A stretch of 61,721 bases of DNA from assembly GCA_910585525.1 (NCBI GenBank), contig CAJUFR010000004.1, positions 1,295 to 63,015 on the forward strand. Direction: 5' to 3'. Each line of letters opens with the position of its first letter. Position 1 is the stretch's first letter. The notes beneath the pieces are model-generated. The model was not told where the DNA came from, ran no database searches, and saw nothing but the letters and a program-made list of their open reading frames with translations. Of this stretch, positions 41,401 through 48,939 are shown one piece after another. Made by a program: the position numbers and the translations under genes. The stretch is from an uncultured Angelakisella sp. GTDB lineage: Bacteria > Bacillota > Clostridia > Oscillospirales > Ruminococcaceae.

Positions 41401-42823
41401 CGGCGTCACCCTGGATAAGACCGAACTGACCCTGGCGGTGGGCGCCACCGAGACCCTCACCGCCACCGTGGCCCCGGACAACGCCGGCAACAAGGCGGTG
41501 AAGTGGACCACCAGCGACAAGAAGATCGCCACCGTGGACGGCGACGGCAAGGTCACCGCCGTCAAGGAGGGCGCCGCCACTATCACCGTCACCACCGAGG
41601 ACGGGGAGAAAAAGGCGGAGTGCAAGGTGACAGTCACCGCCGCCAAGGTACCGGTCACCGGCGTCACCCTGGACCGGGAGGAACTGACCCTGGCGGTAGG
41701 CGCCACCAAGACCCTTGTTGCCACCGTGGCCCCGGACAACGCCACCGACAAGACGGTGACCTGGAAGAGCGGCAAGGAGAGCGTCGCCACCGTGGACCAG
41801 AAGGGCAAGGTCACCGCCGTGGGCCAGGGCACCACCACCATCACCGTCACCACCAAGGACGGGGAGAAGGAAGCCTACTGCAAGGTGACAGTCACCGCCG
41901 CCAAGGTGCCGGTCACCGGCGTCACCCTGGACCAGACCGAACTGACCCTGGCGGCAGGGGAGAGCGAGACCCTCACCGCCACCGTGGCCCCGGACAACGC
42001 CACCAACAAGGAACTGGCCTGGAAGTCCAGCGACCAGGGCATCGCCAAGGTGGACGGCAAGGGCAAGGTCACCGCCCTCAAGGAGGGTACCGCCACCATC
42101 ACCGTCACCACCAAGGACGGGAACAAGACCGCCACCTGCAAGGTGACAGTCACCGCCGCCAAGGTGCCGGTCACCGGTGTTGCCCTGGACCAGAACGAGC
42201 TTGAGTTGAGAGCGGGCGAGACCGGCACCCTCACCGCCACCGTGGCCCCGGACAACGCCACCGACAAGGCGGTGACCTGGACCACCAGCGACAAGAACAT
42301 CGCCACCGTGGACAAAAACGGCAAAGTCACCGCCGTCAAGGAGGGCGCTGCCACCATCACCGTCACCACCAAGGACGGGAACAAGACCGCCGCCTGCAAG
42401 GTGACAGTCACCGCCGCCAAGGTGCCGGTCACCGGTGTCACCCTGGATCAGACCCAGCTTGAACTGGAGGCAGGCGAAAGCGAGACCCTCACCGCCACCG
42501 TGGCCCCGGACAACGCCACCGACCAAGCGGTGACCTGGAGCAGCAGCAACAAGGATGTGGCCACGGTAAACGACAAGGGGGAGGTCACCGCCGTCAAGGA
42601 GGGCACCGCCACCATCACCGTCACCACAAAGGACGGGAGCAAAAAGGCGGAATGCAAAGTGACCGTGACCGCCCCGCCCCCCGACCCGCCGGAGCCCCCG
42701 GAGCAGCCCGAACCCCCGGACCAGCCGGAGACCCCCGACCCCGCCCCGCCTTCCAACGGGGAGACCAGTTCTACCCCCTCGGATGATGAACAGGCCCCGG
42801 AGGCTCCCCCTCCGGCGGCGTGA
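38417..42823 (+). CDS. Giant GHL10-amidase-Big_2 envelope protein
   Basis: The 1468-residue protein starts at GTG 38417 behind TTGGAGGAAG. A membrane anchor (about residues 11-35) is followed by an acidic/Gln/Pro linker, a GHL10-like barrel (about 95-440; GMGLNTAIIQTAGQGGVIY, YHPDGIFLDEYYN), beta domains, an Amidase_3 domain (about 795-980; ARIVIDPGHSGPDNG, SIHCNSAASTTAKGNE, LAEVGFMSNNSEYNQ, with zinc His and catalytic Glu present), five Big_2 domains (about 992-1420) and a Pro/Glu tail. It likely binds and cuts peptidoglycan while held on the surface. The tandem gene upstream has a related barrel. Confidence 0.9.
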   Translation: MGELFRDNSRLVALMSGLFTGIIVVMGAVALFLGELDYPPLFADASSAGMAGQEPGGGEIVPGGDRPQQPQDPEQPEDQGETEQPVYTYNKPDEMKGFYLIPGQDFLTGDTGEEKVKAEIDSVIGRAAGMGLNTAIIQTAGQGGVIYNSSNMPALTTFFDPLQYAISQARAQGMYVYCIYNTMYVGNGEAMGRATGLDAATVNFLREEAGEFVTNYHPDGIFLDEYYNEENTSSYGTYLAQGGGIGYQNYMRSLSRMALDTVADTIRDKAPGMQVGILTDAVWQNKAQNEAGSNTSASWTVLGNGNTDVKAMIEEKKFDFVAVKAFGATGDGVTPFDVVAAWWGSLAKTNGIPMYLVHAADRMGSSNYTGWSANTEMVRQLDNAHKVEGYCGSIFNSMAALQANPGGATDNILKYLGDQTSAQFILTELKLTKPEQTTYTTNEASVVFQGASDPTEKVTLGDKEITTDQSGYFSVSQELKAGLNTFTFAHKGKTVTYNITRQVKVLDKDTVAPTGSVTVDGGMKITVSVSAYAGSSVTASLGGSSITLTETKAEGDDTDKTSTYVKYSGDFTAPEATSSVQKLGTITFSGSYQGFSDTATGASVTVNKKAAIGSGNPVVVKAAQAETFPTDTMNDISSPYCFPLPAGALDYTMGDEIIYRDGSNTYRYYLLESGLRVYSKDISSTGKEAGDNVIQGMTVTSSSSYTDVILTMTQPVTYDASYSSGGMSFDFAYTKTVCGDLSKLTKNPLFSSATWNGTKLTLKFREQDGMVGYKASYNGNTLTLRFNNVPDMSGARIVIDPGHSGPDNGAAGNLAAYPEKVINQQIAKRLYNVLKNSYGSNVYLIDTTGSSKVELATRNSLAEKHNAQLFLSIHCNSAASTTAKGNEAYYFYSFSEPFTDYVNSALYSAMGNANRGSKYGLYYVTRTSHYTSTLAEVGFMSNNSEYNQMLDSSTQQRIAENLAKAISNYFSSIRSRDFDGHGSQSVGAVSQAPVTGVTLDKTELTLAVGATETLTATVAPDNAGNKAVKWTTSDKKIATVDGDGKVTAVKEGAATITVTTEDGEKKAECKVTVTAAKVPVTGVTLDREELTLAVGATKTLVATVAPDNATDKTVTWKSGKESVATVDQKGKVTAVGQGTTTITVTTKDGEKEAYCKVTVTAAKVPVTGVTLDQTELTLAAGESETLTATVAPDNATNKELAWKSSDQGIAKVDGKGKVTALKEGTATITVTTKDGNKTATCKVTVTAAKVPVTGVALDQNELELRAGETGTLTATVAPDNATDKAVTWTTSDKNIATVDKNGKVTAVKEGAATITVTTKDGNKTAACKVTVTAAKVPVTGVTLDQTQLELEAGESETLTATVAPDNATDQAVTWSSSNKDVATVNDKGEVTAVKEGTATITVTTKDGSKKAECKVTVTAPPPDPPEPPEQPEPPDQPETPDPAPPSNGETSSTPSDDEQAPEAPPPAA
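41391..42673 (+). repeat. Five tandem 258-base repeats encoding Big_2 domains
   Basis: Each unit encodes about 86 residues starting PVTGVTLD and ending CKVTVTAAK, with TATVAPDNATDK and GKVTAVKEGTATITVTT in between. The DNA is strongly conserved between units (long identical stretches such as GTGGCCCCGGACAACGCC). Such arrays can change copy number by recombination and are a risk for assembly collapse. Confidence 0.92.
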
Positions 42824-42825
42824 CG

Positions 42826-42870
42826 ATACCCGGCCTGCCAGTAAGATGATCTGGCGGGCCGGGTATTTCT
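42826..42870 (+). terminator. Terminator after the giant envelope gene
   Basis: ATACCCGGCCTGCCAG pairs with CTGGCGGGCCGGGTAT, then TTCTTG. Confidence 0.75.
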
Positions 42871-42913
42871 TGTCCCGCTTTGAATATATATGAGAGGGAA
42901 AGGGGTGGGGAAG

Positions 42914-43723
42914 ATGCGGAGCCAGCGGCTGCGGAGCATGACGGTACACCGGGGAAGGGGGCGCCCCCCGGTCCGGCGGGGGAGGGAGGAGGAGCGGCCC
43001 CTCACCTTCCTGGAGACGGTCACCGCCTTCACCGCCCTGCAAAGCTGCCTTTGCCTGGTGGCGCTGGCGGCGGTGTTCACCCTCCAGTTCCTGGACGGGG
43101 AGCGGTACCAGGAGGTGGGGCGGTACTTCCGCAGCGTCATGGGCCAGGCCGGGGAGGAGGCGGTGGAGGTGGGCGCCTTCGGCAAGCCCCTGGCCTGGGA
43201 GGACCTTCTTCGGGAACTGGAGCGGTCGGTGATGGGCCAGGTGGTGGGGAAGGGGGAGACCCAGACCCAGGGGGGCATGGGGGGAGAGAGCCCCTATATC
43301 CCCACTGACCTGTACGAGGGCCAGCTGCTGGTCACCGCCGCCGCAAAGGCCCCGGTGAGCGGCCCCCTCACCTCCCCCTTCGGGCTGCGCCAGCACCCGG
43401 TCACCGGGGCGGGGGACTACCACACCGGCCTGGATATCGCCGCCCCGGAGGGGGCGGATATCTACGCCGTCTATCCTGGCAGTGTGGCGGAGGTGGGACA
43501 GTCGGAGATCTACGGCAACTATATCACCCTGGACCACGGCGGCGGCCTGACCACCCGGTACTGCCATTGTAGCAGGATATTGGCGGAGGAGGGGCAGCGG
43601 CTCCGGGCGGGGGCCCGCATCGCCGAGGTGGGCAGCACCGGGATGGTCACCGGGCCCCACCTCCACTTCGAGGCCCGGGTGAAGGGTGACCTGGTCCAGC
43701 CCCTGCACCTCTTCCGGCTGTGA
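42914..43723 (+). CDS. SpoIVFA-like membrane M23 peptidase
   Basis: The 269-residue protein most likely starts at the ATG behind AAAGGGGTGGGG (an ATG at 42890 is in frame). A basic N-terminus (about 1-40) precedes one membrane helix near residues 45-65 (ALQSCLCLVALAAVFTLQF). The C-terminal M23 domain is complete: GDYHTGLDIAAPEGADIYAV, TRYCHCSRI and TGPHLHFEARV. It overlaps the next gene, a SpoIVFB-like protease, in the order of the spoIVF operon. Bacillus SpoIVFA is an M23-like regulator that holds SpoIVFB; here the zinc residues look intact. Confidence 0.75.
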   Translation: MRSQRLRSMTVHRGRGRPPVRRGREEERPLTFLETVTAFTALQSCLCLVALAAVFTLQFLDGERYQEVGRYFRSVMGQAGEEAVEVGAFGKPLAWEDLLRELERSVMGQVVGKGETQTQGGMGGESPYIPTDLYEGQLLVTAAAKAPVSGPLTSPFGLRQHPVTGAGDYHTGLDIAAPEGADIYAVYPGSVAEVGQSEIYGNYITLDHGGGLTTRYCHCSRILAEEGQRLRAGARIAEVGSTGMVTGPHLHFEARVKGDLVQPLHLFRL

Positions 43724-44316
43724 ATTTCCGTCTCCGGGGGGTAGAGATCACCCTCAGCTTCTGGTTTTTTTGCGGGGCGGTGCTGCTCCTCGCCGCCGAC
43801 CGCTCCGGCACCGCCGGGCTCTTCTTCTGGGCCATCGCCCTCCACGAGGGGGGGCACCTTCTCTATCTGGCGCTGGCCCGGCTGCCGGTGGGGGAACTGC
43901 GGCTCTCCCCCCTGGGGCTTATCCTCTCCCTGGCTCCGGGCTGCCGCCCTACCCCCGGCCAGAGCCTGCTATTAAACCTGTCGGGCTGCGCCGCCAACCT
44001 GCTGGCCGCTGTCCTGCTCCTTCGGGTACCCGGGGGCGGCATGGCGGCGCTGCGGTTTTCGGCGGTGAACACGGCGCTGGGGGTGCTGAACCTGCTGCCC
44101 ATCCCCGGCCTGGACGGTGCCCAGGCCCTGGAGGACGGCCTGGCGCTGCTGCTGGGCTGGGAGAAGGGGGCCAGGGTCCACGCTGTACTGATGAAAATAT
44201 TCTGCCTGGCGGGGGCGGGGATGTGCGGCTGGCGGCTGGCAGCCAGCGGCTTCCGCCTGCCGCTGGCCTGCTTTGGGCTGGCGTTCGTGGCGGGGTTGGT
44301 GCGGGAGACCTATTGA
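43720..44316 (+). CDS. SpoIVFB-like site-2 (M50) membrane protease
   Basis: The 198-residue protein starts at GTG 43720, overlapping the upstream stop. It is a short intramembrane metalloprotease: HEGGH at residues 42-46 gives the zinc histidines and Glu, and NLLPIPGLDG at 124-133 the third ligand Asp. Six hydrophobic segments are visible. SpoIVFB cuts pro-sigma-K in the mother cell in sporulation. The pairing with an M23 partner supports that role here, although the protein is shorter than the Bacillus one (about 288). Confidence 0.8.
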   Translation: MNFRLRGVEITLSFWFFCGAVLLLAADRSGTAGLFFWAIALHEGGHLLYLALARLPVGELRLSPLGLILSLAPGCRPTPGQSLLLNLSGCAANLLAAVLLLRVPGGGMAALRFSAVNTALGVLNLLPIPGLDGAQALEDGLALLLGWEKGARVHAVLMKIFCLAGAGMCGWRLAASGFRLPLACFGLAFVAGLVRETY

Positions 44317-44342
44317 CAACCCCCGCCCCCCTATGCTATCAT
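44313..44342 (+). promoter_or_regulatory. Promoter of the Val-type T-box transcript
   Basis: TTGACA (44313-44318, overlapping the stop of the upstream gene), an 18-base spacer and TATCAT (44337-44342). Confidence 0.7.
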
Positions 44343-44349
44343 AATAAAA

Positions 44350-44660
44350 ATTCAAAACATCACCCAAAGACTATGAAAAGGACCAGTACCCCGGAGGGCC
44401 GGGGCACAGAGAGCGGCGGGGGCTGGGAGCGCCGTCCTTGGTGCCGGGGGAAGTAACCTTGGAGTCGCGGACCGAACCGGGGCTGCCCCCGCAGTAGGCT
44501 CCGACGTGCCTTCCCCACGTTACCGGGAAACGGGTTCGGGGAGTTGCCTCCCCCGCCCCGGCAGAGCGCGCGCGGCTGGCCCGCGCGAATTCAGGTGGTA
44601 CCGCGTGACCGTTTTTTACGGAAGCGTCCTGTTGTGACGATACAGGGCGCTTTTTTCGCG
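44350..44660 (+). ncRNA. T-box riboswitch, GUA (valine) specifier
   Basis: The leader has an AGTA (S-turn) near 44385, AGAGAG at 44408-44413 (stem I), GAA-GTA-ACC followed by TTGGAG with the specifier GTA at 44453-44455, and the T-box AATTCAGGTGGTACCGCG at 44588-44605. The terminator hairpin pairs AAGCGTCCTGT (44622-44632) with ACAGGGCGCTT (44642-44652) before TTTT. The base after UGG in the T-box is U, which pairs with discriminator A73, as in tRNA-Val. Uncharged tRNA-Val would favour the antiterminator and open the acyl-CoA ligase gene downstream. Confidence 0.88.
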
Positions 44661-44686
44661 CCCGGACAGAAAAGGAGCGTACAGCG

Positions 44687-46867
44687 ATGCTGGAAAGATT
44701 TCTCCCCCGGACCCGGTTCGATTCCTACGAGGACTTCAAAAAAAATTACCGCCTGGAGTGCCCGGCGGACTTTAACTTCGCCACCCACGTGGTGGACGCC
44801 TGGGCGGCGGAACAGCCGGACAAGCGTGCCCTGGAGTGGTGCGACGATCACGGCCAAAGCCTCCGCTTCACCTTCAGGGATATCTCCCTCCTGTCCCGCC
44901 GGGCCGCCTCCTGGCTCATGAAGCAGGGGGTAAAGAAGGGGGACCGGGTGATGTGTCTCCTCAAGCGCCGGTGGGAGTATTGGGTGACGGCGGTGGCCCT
45001 CCACCGCATCGGGGCGGTGGTCATCCCCGCCTCCTACCAGCTTACCGCCAAGGACATCGCCTACCGGGTCCAGGCGGCGGAGGTGCGGTTCCTGATCGCC
45101 CTCCAGGACGATTGGATCGTGGAGCAGACCGAGGCGGGGCTGGAAAAGTCCGGCTGCAAGCTGCTGGGCAAGGCGCTGGTGAACGGCTCCCGCCCCGGCT
45201 GGCTGGATTACTCCGCCGCCCTCCGGGAGGGCCCGGCGGACTTTGTGGCCGACCCCTCCATCACCGCCCGGGATATGATGCTCATCTACTTCACCTCCGG
45301 CACCTCCGGCATGCCGAAGATGGTCTGTCACGACTACGCCTACCCCCTGGGGCATATCGTCACCGCCTGCTATTGGCAGCAGGTGCAGGACAACGGCCTC
45401 CACCTCACCGGGGTGGATTCCGGCTGGGCCAAGTTCGGCTGGGGCTGCATCTACGGCCAGTGGACCGGCGGCTCCGCCATCCTGGGGTACGAGGTGGCCG
45501 ACCGGTTCGACCCCCGGCGGATGATCCAGGTCATCCGGGAGAAAAAGCCCACCACCCTCTGCGTCCCCGGCACCGTCTACCGCTTCATGATGCGGGAGGG
45601 GCTGACGGCGGAGGACTTCGCCTCGGTGATCCACTGCTGCACCGCCGGGGAGCCCCTCTCCCCGGAGATCACCCGGGAGTTCCAGGAGATCACCGGCCTC
45701 ACCATCCACGAGGGCTACGGCCAGTCGGAGGGCAGCGTCCTGGTGGCCAACTTCGGCTGGTTCCAGCCCCGCCCCGGCTCCATGGGCAAGCCCAGTCCCC
45801 TCTACGATATCGCCCTCATCGGGGAGGATGGCCAGCCGGTGGCCCCCGGCGACGAGGGGGAACTGGTGGTGCGGAATTTGGACAAATTTTACCCCCAGGG
45901 GCTGCTCCGGGGCTATTGGGTGGGGGACAGCATGGTCCCGGCGGAGGACGAGCGCCACGTCTACCACACCGGGGATATGATGTGGATGGACGAGGACGGC
46001 TACTACTGGTTCATCGGCCGCAACGATGACATCATCAAATGCTCCGCCTACCGCATCGGCCCCTTTGAGATCGAATCGGTGCTGCTGACCCACCCGGCGG
46101 TCCACGAGTGCGCCATCACCGGGGCGCCGGACCCCATGCGGGGCCAGGTGGTGAAGGCCACCATCGTCCTGGAGCCGGGGTACCAGCCCTCCGACAAGCT
46201 GACCCGGGAGATACAGGACTACGTCAAGCGGATGACCGCCCCCTACAAGTACCCCCGGGTGGTGGAGTATGTGGACCACCTGGAAAAGACCACCTCCGGC
46301 AAGATCATCCGCAACCACCTGCGCAAGGCGTCGGAGGAAGCCTACCGGGCCGCCCGCCCCGCCCCCAAGCCGGTGATCCGCCCCGCCGTGGCGTCGGACG
46401 CCGTGGCCCTCCTCACCTACCTGAACACGGTGGGCGGGGAGAACAGCTTCCTTTCCTACGGGGCCCAGGCGGTGGGTGGCGGCTCCCGCAGCGGGGAGGA
46501 GATCATCCAAAGCTGCACCCGTGGCAGCGACCGTCTCATCGTGGCGGAACTGGAGGGCCGGATCATCGGCGCCGCCGACCTGCGGGCGGGGCACCGCCCC
46601 CCCATCGCCCACACGGCGGAGATCGGCCTGGCGGTGCTGCGGCAGTACAGCAAGCAGGGCATCGGCAAGGAACTGCTGGAGCACCTCATCCGGGACGCCC
46701 GGCAGGGGGGCCGGATCCAGGTGCTCAGTGTCACCATCTCGGCTAGCGACCTGGCTGCCGCCAGTCTCTGCCGCCGGTACGGCTTCCAGCAGATCGGCTG
46801 TTACCCCAGGTTCTTCCGTGCCGGTGACCGGTACGAGGACGGGGTGATGATGAACCTCTACTTATAA
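44687..46867 (+). CDS. Acyl-CoA ligase (MACS-like) fused to a GNAT domain, T-box controlled
   Basis: The 726-residue protein has an AMP-forming acyl-CoA synthetase of the medium-chain (ACSM/MACS) branch at about 1-555: LIYFTSGTSGMPKMVCHDY is the P-loop, IHEGYGQSEG the A5 motif, HTGDMMWMDEDGYYWFIGR A7, CSAYRIGPFEIESVL A8, and TTSGKIIRNHL with catalytic Lys539. From about 563 a GNAT N-acetyltransferase domain follows (VIRPAVASDAVALLTYL, LAVLRQYSKQGIGKELLEHL with the acetyl-CoA loop). It shares its architecture with the ligase at 56835. A Val-type T-box precedes it. It probably activates a branched short-chain acid such as isobutyrate (inference). GGAGCG precedes the ATG. Confidence 0.88.
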   Translation: MLERFLPRTRFDSYEDFKKNYRLECPADFNFATHVVDAWAAEQPDKRALEWCDDHGQSLRFTFRDISLLSRRAASWLMKQGVKKGDRVMCLLKRRWEYWVTAVALHRIGAVVIPASYQLTAKDIAYRVQAAEVRFLIALQDDWIVEQTEAGLEKSGCKLLGKALVNGSRPGWLDYSAALREGPADFVADPSITARDMMLIYFTSGTSGMPKMVCHDYAYPLGHIVTACYWQQVQDNGLHLTGVDSGWAKFGWGCIYGQWTGGSAILGYEVADRFDPRRMIQVIREKKPTTLCVPGTVYRFMMREGLTAEDFASVIHCCTAGEPLSPEITREFQEITGLTIHEGYGQSEGSVLVANFGWFQPRPGSMGKPSPLYDIALIGEDGQPVAPGDEGELVVRNLDKFYPQGLLRGYWVGDSMVPAEDERHVYHTGDMMWMDEDGYYWFIGRNDDIIKCSAYRIGPFEIESVLLTHPAVHECAITGAPDPMRGQVVKATIVLEPGYQPSDKLTREIQDYVKRMTAPYKYPRVVEYVDHLEKTTSGKIIRNHLRKASEEAYRAARPAPKPVIRPAVASDAVALLTYLNTVGGENSFLSYGAQAVGGGSRSGEEIIQSCTRGSDRLIVAELEGRIIGAADLRAGHRPPIAHTAEIGLAVLRQYSKQGIGKELLEHLIRDARQGGRIQVLSVTISASDLAAASLCRRYGFQQIGCYPRFFRAGDRYEDGVMMNLYL

Positions 46868-46878
46868 AGGATAGCGGC

Positions 46879-46915
46879 AAAGCGCCCCTCCGGGATTGGA
46901 GGGGCGCTTTGGTCT
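46879..46915 (+). terminator. Terminator after the ligase-GNAT gene
   Basis: AAAGCGCCCCTCC (46879-46891) pairs with GGAGGGGCGCTTT (46898-46910). Confidence 0.85.
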
Positions 46916-47002
46916 GGCAAAAAAATACCGCCCCGGCGGGGACCGGGGCGGCCGAACTCCCCCTGAAGGGGGCGGGGAGGGGGAGAGAAGGAAGCGTTCG
47001 GT

Positions 47003-47192
47003 GAACCAGTATTCACAACCGTCTGATGCTGTCAGGCCGGGTCTTTTTCCGTCCTGCTGCGTTAAAAATCCTTGAGCCCTTACGGGCACGTCGGCTACGC
47101 CGAATACACAAAGTATTGTCTGCGGATTTTTGCCTTGCAGGGCGGAAAAATCCCTCGCCCTGCCTGCATCATCCGGTTATGAATTCTGGTTC
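47003..47192. repeat. 190-base palindromic (MITE-like) element
   Basis: The arms pair over nearly their whole length: GAACCAGTATTCACAACCG from 47003 against the complement of CGGTTATGAATTCTGGTTC ending at 47192, then TTTTTCCGTCCTGC against GCAGGGCGGAAAAA, and AAAAATCC against GGATTTTT. The centre is GAATAC-ACAAA-GTATT, close to the centre of the element at 14675-14838. It ends exactly beside the stop codon of metQ and may act as its terminator. No gene is inside. Confidence 0.8.
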
Positions 47193-48059
47193 TTAAAACA
47201 CCGGCACCACCGCGACGCCGTACTTGTCGGTGATGAACTTCCGGGTCTCCTCGCTGGTCAGCGCCTTCACCAGGGCCTGGATGGCGGGCTCGGTCTCCCG
47301 GCCGGGCTTCACCGCCACGATGTTGGCAAAGGTCTGGGCAGCCTCGGAGTTGGGGTCCTCGGACACCAGGATGGAGCCGGAGAGCCCCGCCGCAACGGCG
47401 TAGTTGCCGTTGATGACCCCGAAGTCATAGTCGGGCAGCGCCATGGGGACCTGGGCGGCCTCCACCTCGGTGATCTTGACGTTCTTGGGGTTGTCGGTGA
47501 TATCCTTGACGGTGGCCGCCAGGCCCACCCCGTCGGTGAGTTTGATGATGCCCTGGGCGGCCAGCAGGTTCAGCGCCCGGGCCTCGTTGGTGGGGTCGTT
47601 GGGGACCACGATGGTGGCGCCGTCCGCCAGGGAGGCCAGGTCCTTCACCTTGCCGGGATAGATGCCCAGGGGCTCAAAGTGCACCGCCACGGCGGAGACC
47701 AGGTCGGTGCTGTTCTTCTCGTTGAAGTCGGTGAGGTAGGGCTGATGCTGGAAGTAGTTGGCGTCCATCTCGTTGTTAAAGACGGCGTTGTTGGGCATGA
47801 TGTAGTCGGTGTACTCGGTGATCTGGAGGTCGAACCCTTCGGCGGCCATGGCGTCCTTCACCGAGTTCAATATCTCGGCGTGGGGGGCGGGGGAGGCCGC
47901 CACCTTCAGCACCGTCAACTCCTTGGGGGCGTCGCCGGAGGGGGTGCTGCCGCTGGGGGCGGGGGTGGAAGGGCTGCCGCTGGGGGTGGTGCCGCCGCCG
48001 CAGCCGGCGGCGCTGAGTACAAGGACCAGGGCAAAGGCAAAGGCCAGTAATTTCTTCAT
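47193..48059 (-). CDS. metQ: Methionine-binding lipoprotein of an ABC importer
   Basis: The 288-residue protein starts at MKKLLAFAFAL behind GGAGGAATG. A lipobox (LSAAGC) anchors it to the outer face of the membrane. A Gly/Ser/Pro linker leads to a NlpA/MetQ domain: LTVLKVAASPAPHAEILNSV, ITEYTDYIMPNNAVFNNEMD, NYFQHQPYLTDFNEKN and PNDPTNEARALNLLAAQG. It captures D- or L-methionine for MetNI. The gene is last in metN-metI-metQ, which is under a Met T-box, so methionine supply controls it. Confidence 0.92.
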   Translation of the reverse strand: MKKLLAFAFALVLVLSAAGCGGGTTPSGSPSTPAPSGSTPSGDAPKELTVLKVAASPAPHAEILNSVKDAMAAEGFDLQITEYTDYIMPNNAVFNNEMDANYFQHQPYLTDFNEKNSTDLVSAVAVHFEPLGIYPGKVKDLASLADGATIVVPNDPTNEARALNLLAAQGIIKLTDGVGLAATVKDITDNPKNVKITEVEAAQVPMALPDYDFGVINGNYAVAAGLSGSILVSEDPNSEAAQTFANIVAVKPGRETEPAIQALVKALTSEETRKFITDKYGVAVVPVF

Positions 48060-48272
48060 GATAACATTCCTCCTAAAGAACGGTGTATTCCAGATGGTCA
48101 TGTCTTTCCCGAAGGTCCCAGGTACCGCGGTGTCCCTGGGGCCCCCGTCCAAGGCAGCTTCCCGCCGGTCTGGGCCGGGGGGCCCGGGCCGGCAAAGGAG
48201 GTAGGAGGAAGCTGCCTTGGACCTTTCCCGCCTCATATGTGACAGGAGGCGGGGAAGAGGGTCAAAAAGCCG

Positions 48273-48938
48273 TCACCGGTTCTTGTCCACCCGGCGGACG
48301 ATAAGGTTAAAGAGGACCTGGATCAGCTGCACCAGCAGGATGGTGAGGATGATGGTGGCGTTCATCACCGGGCGCTCGTACCGGTAGTAGCCGTAGTTGA
48401 TGGCCACCGCCCCCAGTCCGCCGCCCCCCACCATCCCCGCCATGGCGATGTAGCCGATGATGGTGATGGTGGCGATGGCCATCCCCCGCAGCAGGGAGGG
48501 GAAGGATTCGGGGAGCAGCACCTTCCAGATGATCTGGAGGTTGGTGGCCCCCATGGCTTTGGCGCTTTCGATGACGCCGCTGTCCAGTTCGTTGAAGGAA
48601 CTTTCCACCATCCGGGCGATGAAGGGGGTGGAGCCGATGACCAGGGGGAAGATGACCCCCCGGGTGCCGGAGGCGGTGCCCATGACAAAACGGGTGTAGG
48701 GGATAAGGAAGAGGATGAGGATGATAAAGGGGATGGAGCGGACGATGTTGATGACCCAGCCCACCACCGTGTTCACCACCCGGTTCTCGCTGATGGAGCC
48801 GTGGTCGGTGATGTAGGCCACCACCCCCAGGGGGATGCCCAGCAGGTACCCGAAGCCGGTGGAAAGGACCACCATCACCAGGGTCTCCCCCACGGCCTTG
48901 AGGATGATGGCGCCGTATTCGGCGACAAATCCCGCCAT
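48273..48938 (-). CDS. metI: Methionine ABC transporter permease
   Basis: The 221-residue protein starts at MAGFVAEYGAI behind GGGAGG. It has five membrane helices and the permease EAA loop: ESAKAMGATNLQIIWKVLLP, with IPFIILILFLIPYTRFVMG and MAGMVGGGGLGAVAINYGY typical of MetI. It forms the channel with MetN. The start overlaps no other gene but is 1-2 bases from the metN stop, so the genes are translated together. Confidence 0.93.
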   Translation of the reverse strand: MAGFVAEYGAIILKAVGETLVMVVLSTGFGYLLGIPLGVVAYITDHGSISENRVVNTVVGWVINIVRSIPFIILILFLIPYTRFVMGTASGTRGVIFPLVIGSTPFIARMVESSFNELDSGVIESAKAMGATNLQIIWKVLLPESFPSLLRGMAIATITIIGYIAMAGMVGGGGLGAVAINYGYYRYERPVMNATIILTILLVQLIQVLFNLIVRRVDKNR

Positions 48939-48939
48939 C

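Noticed and set aside
41391..42673. Tandem repeats as a CRISPR array
   Set aside because: The 258-base units are in frame, encode Big_2 domains and have no spacers.
38372..43708. Very long open frame on the minus strand opposite the envelope protein and M23 genes
   Set aside because: It is a product of GC-rich third positions on the plus strand. It has no ribosome binding site, no sensible protein composition, and the plus strand has clear domains over the same stretch.
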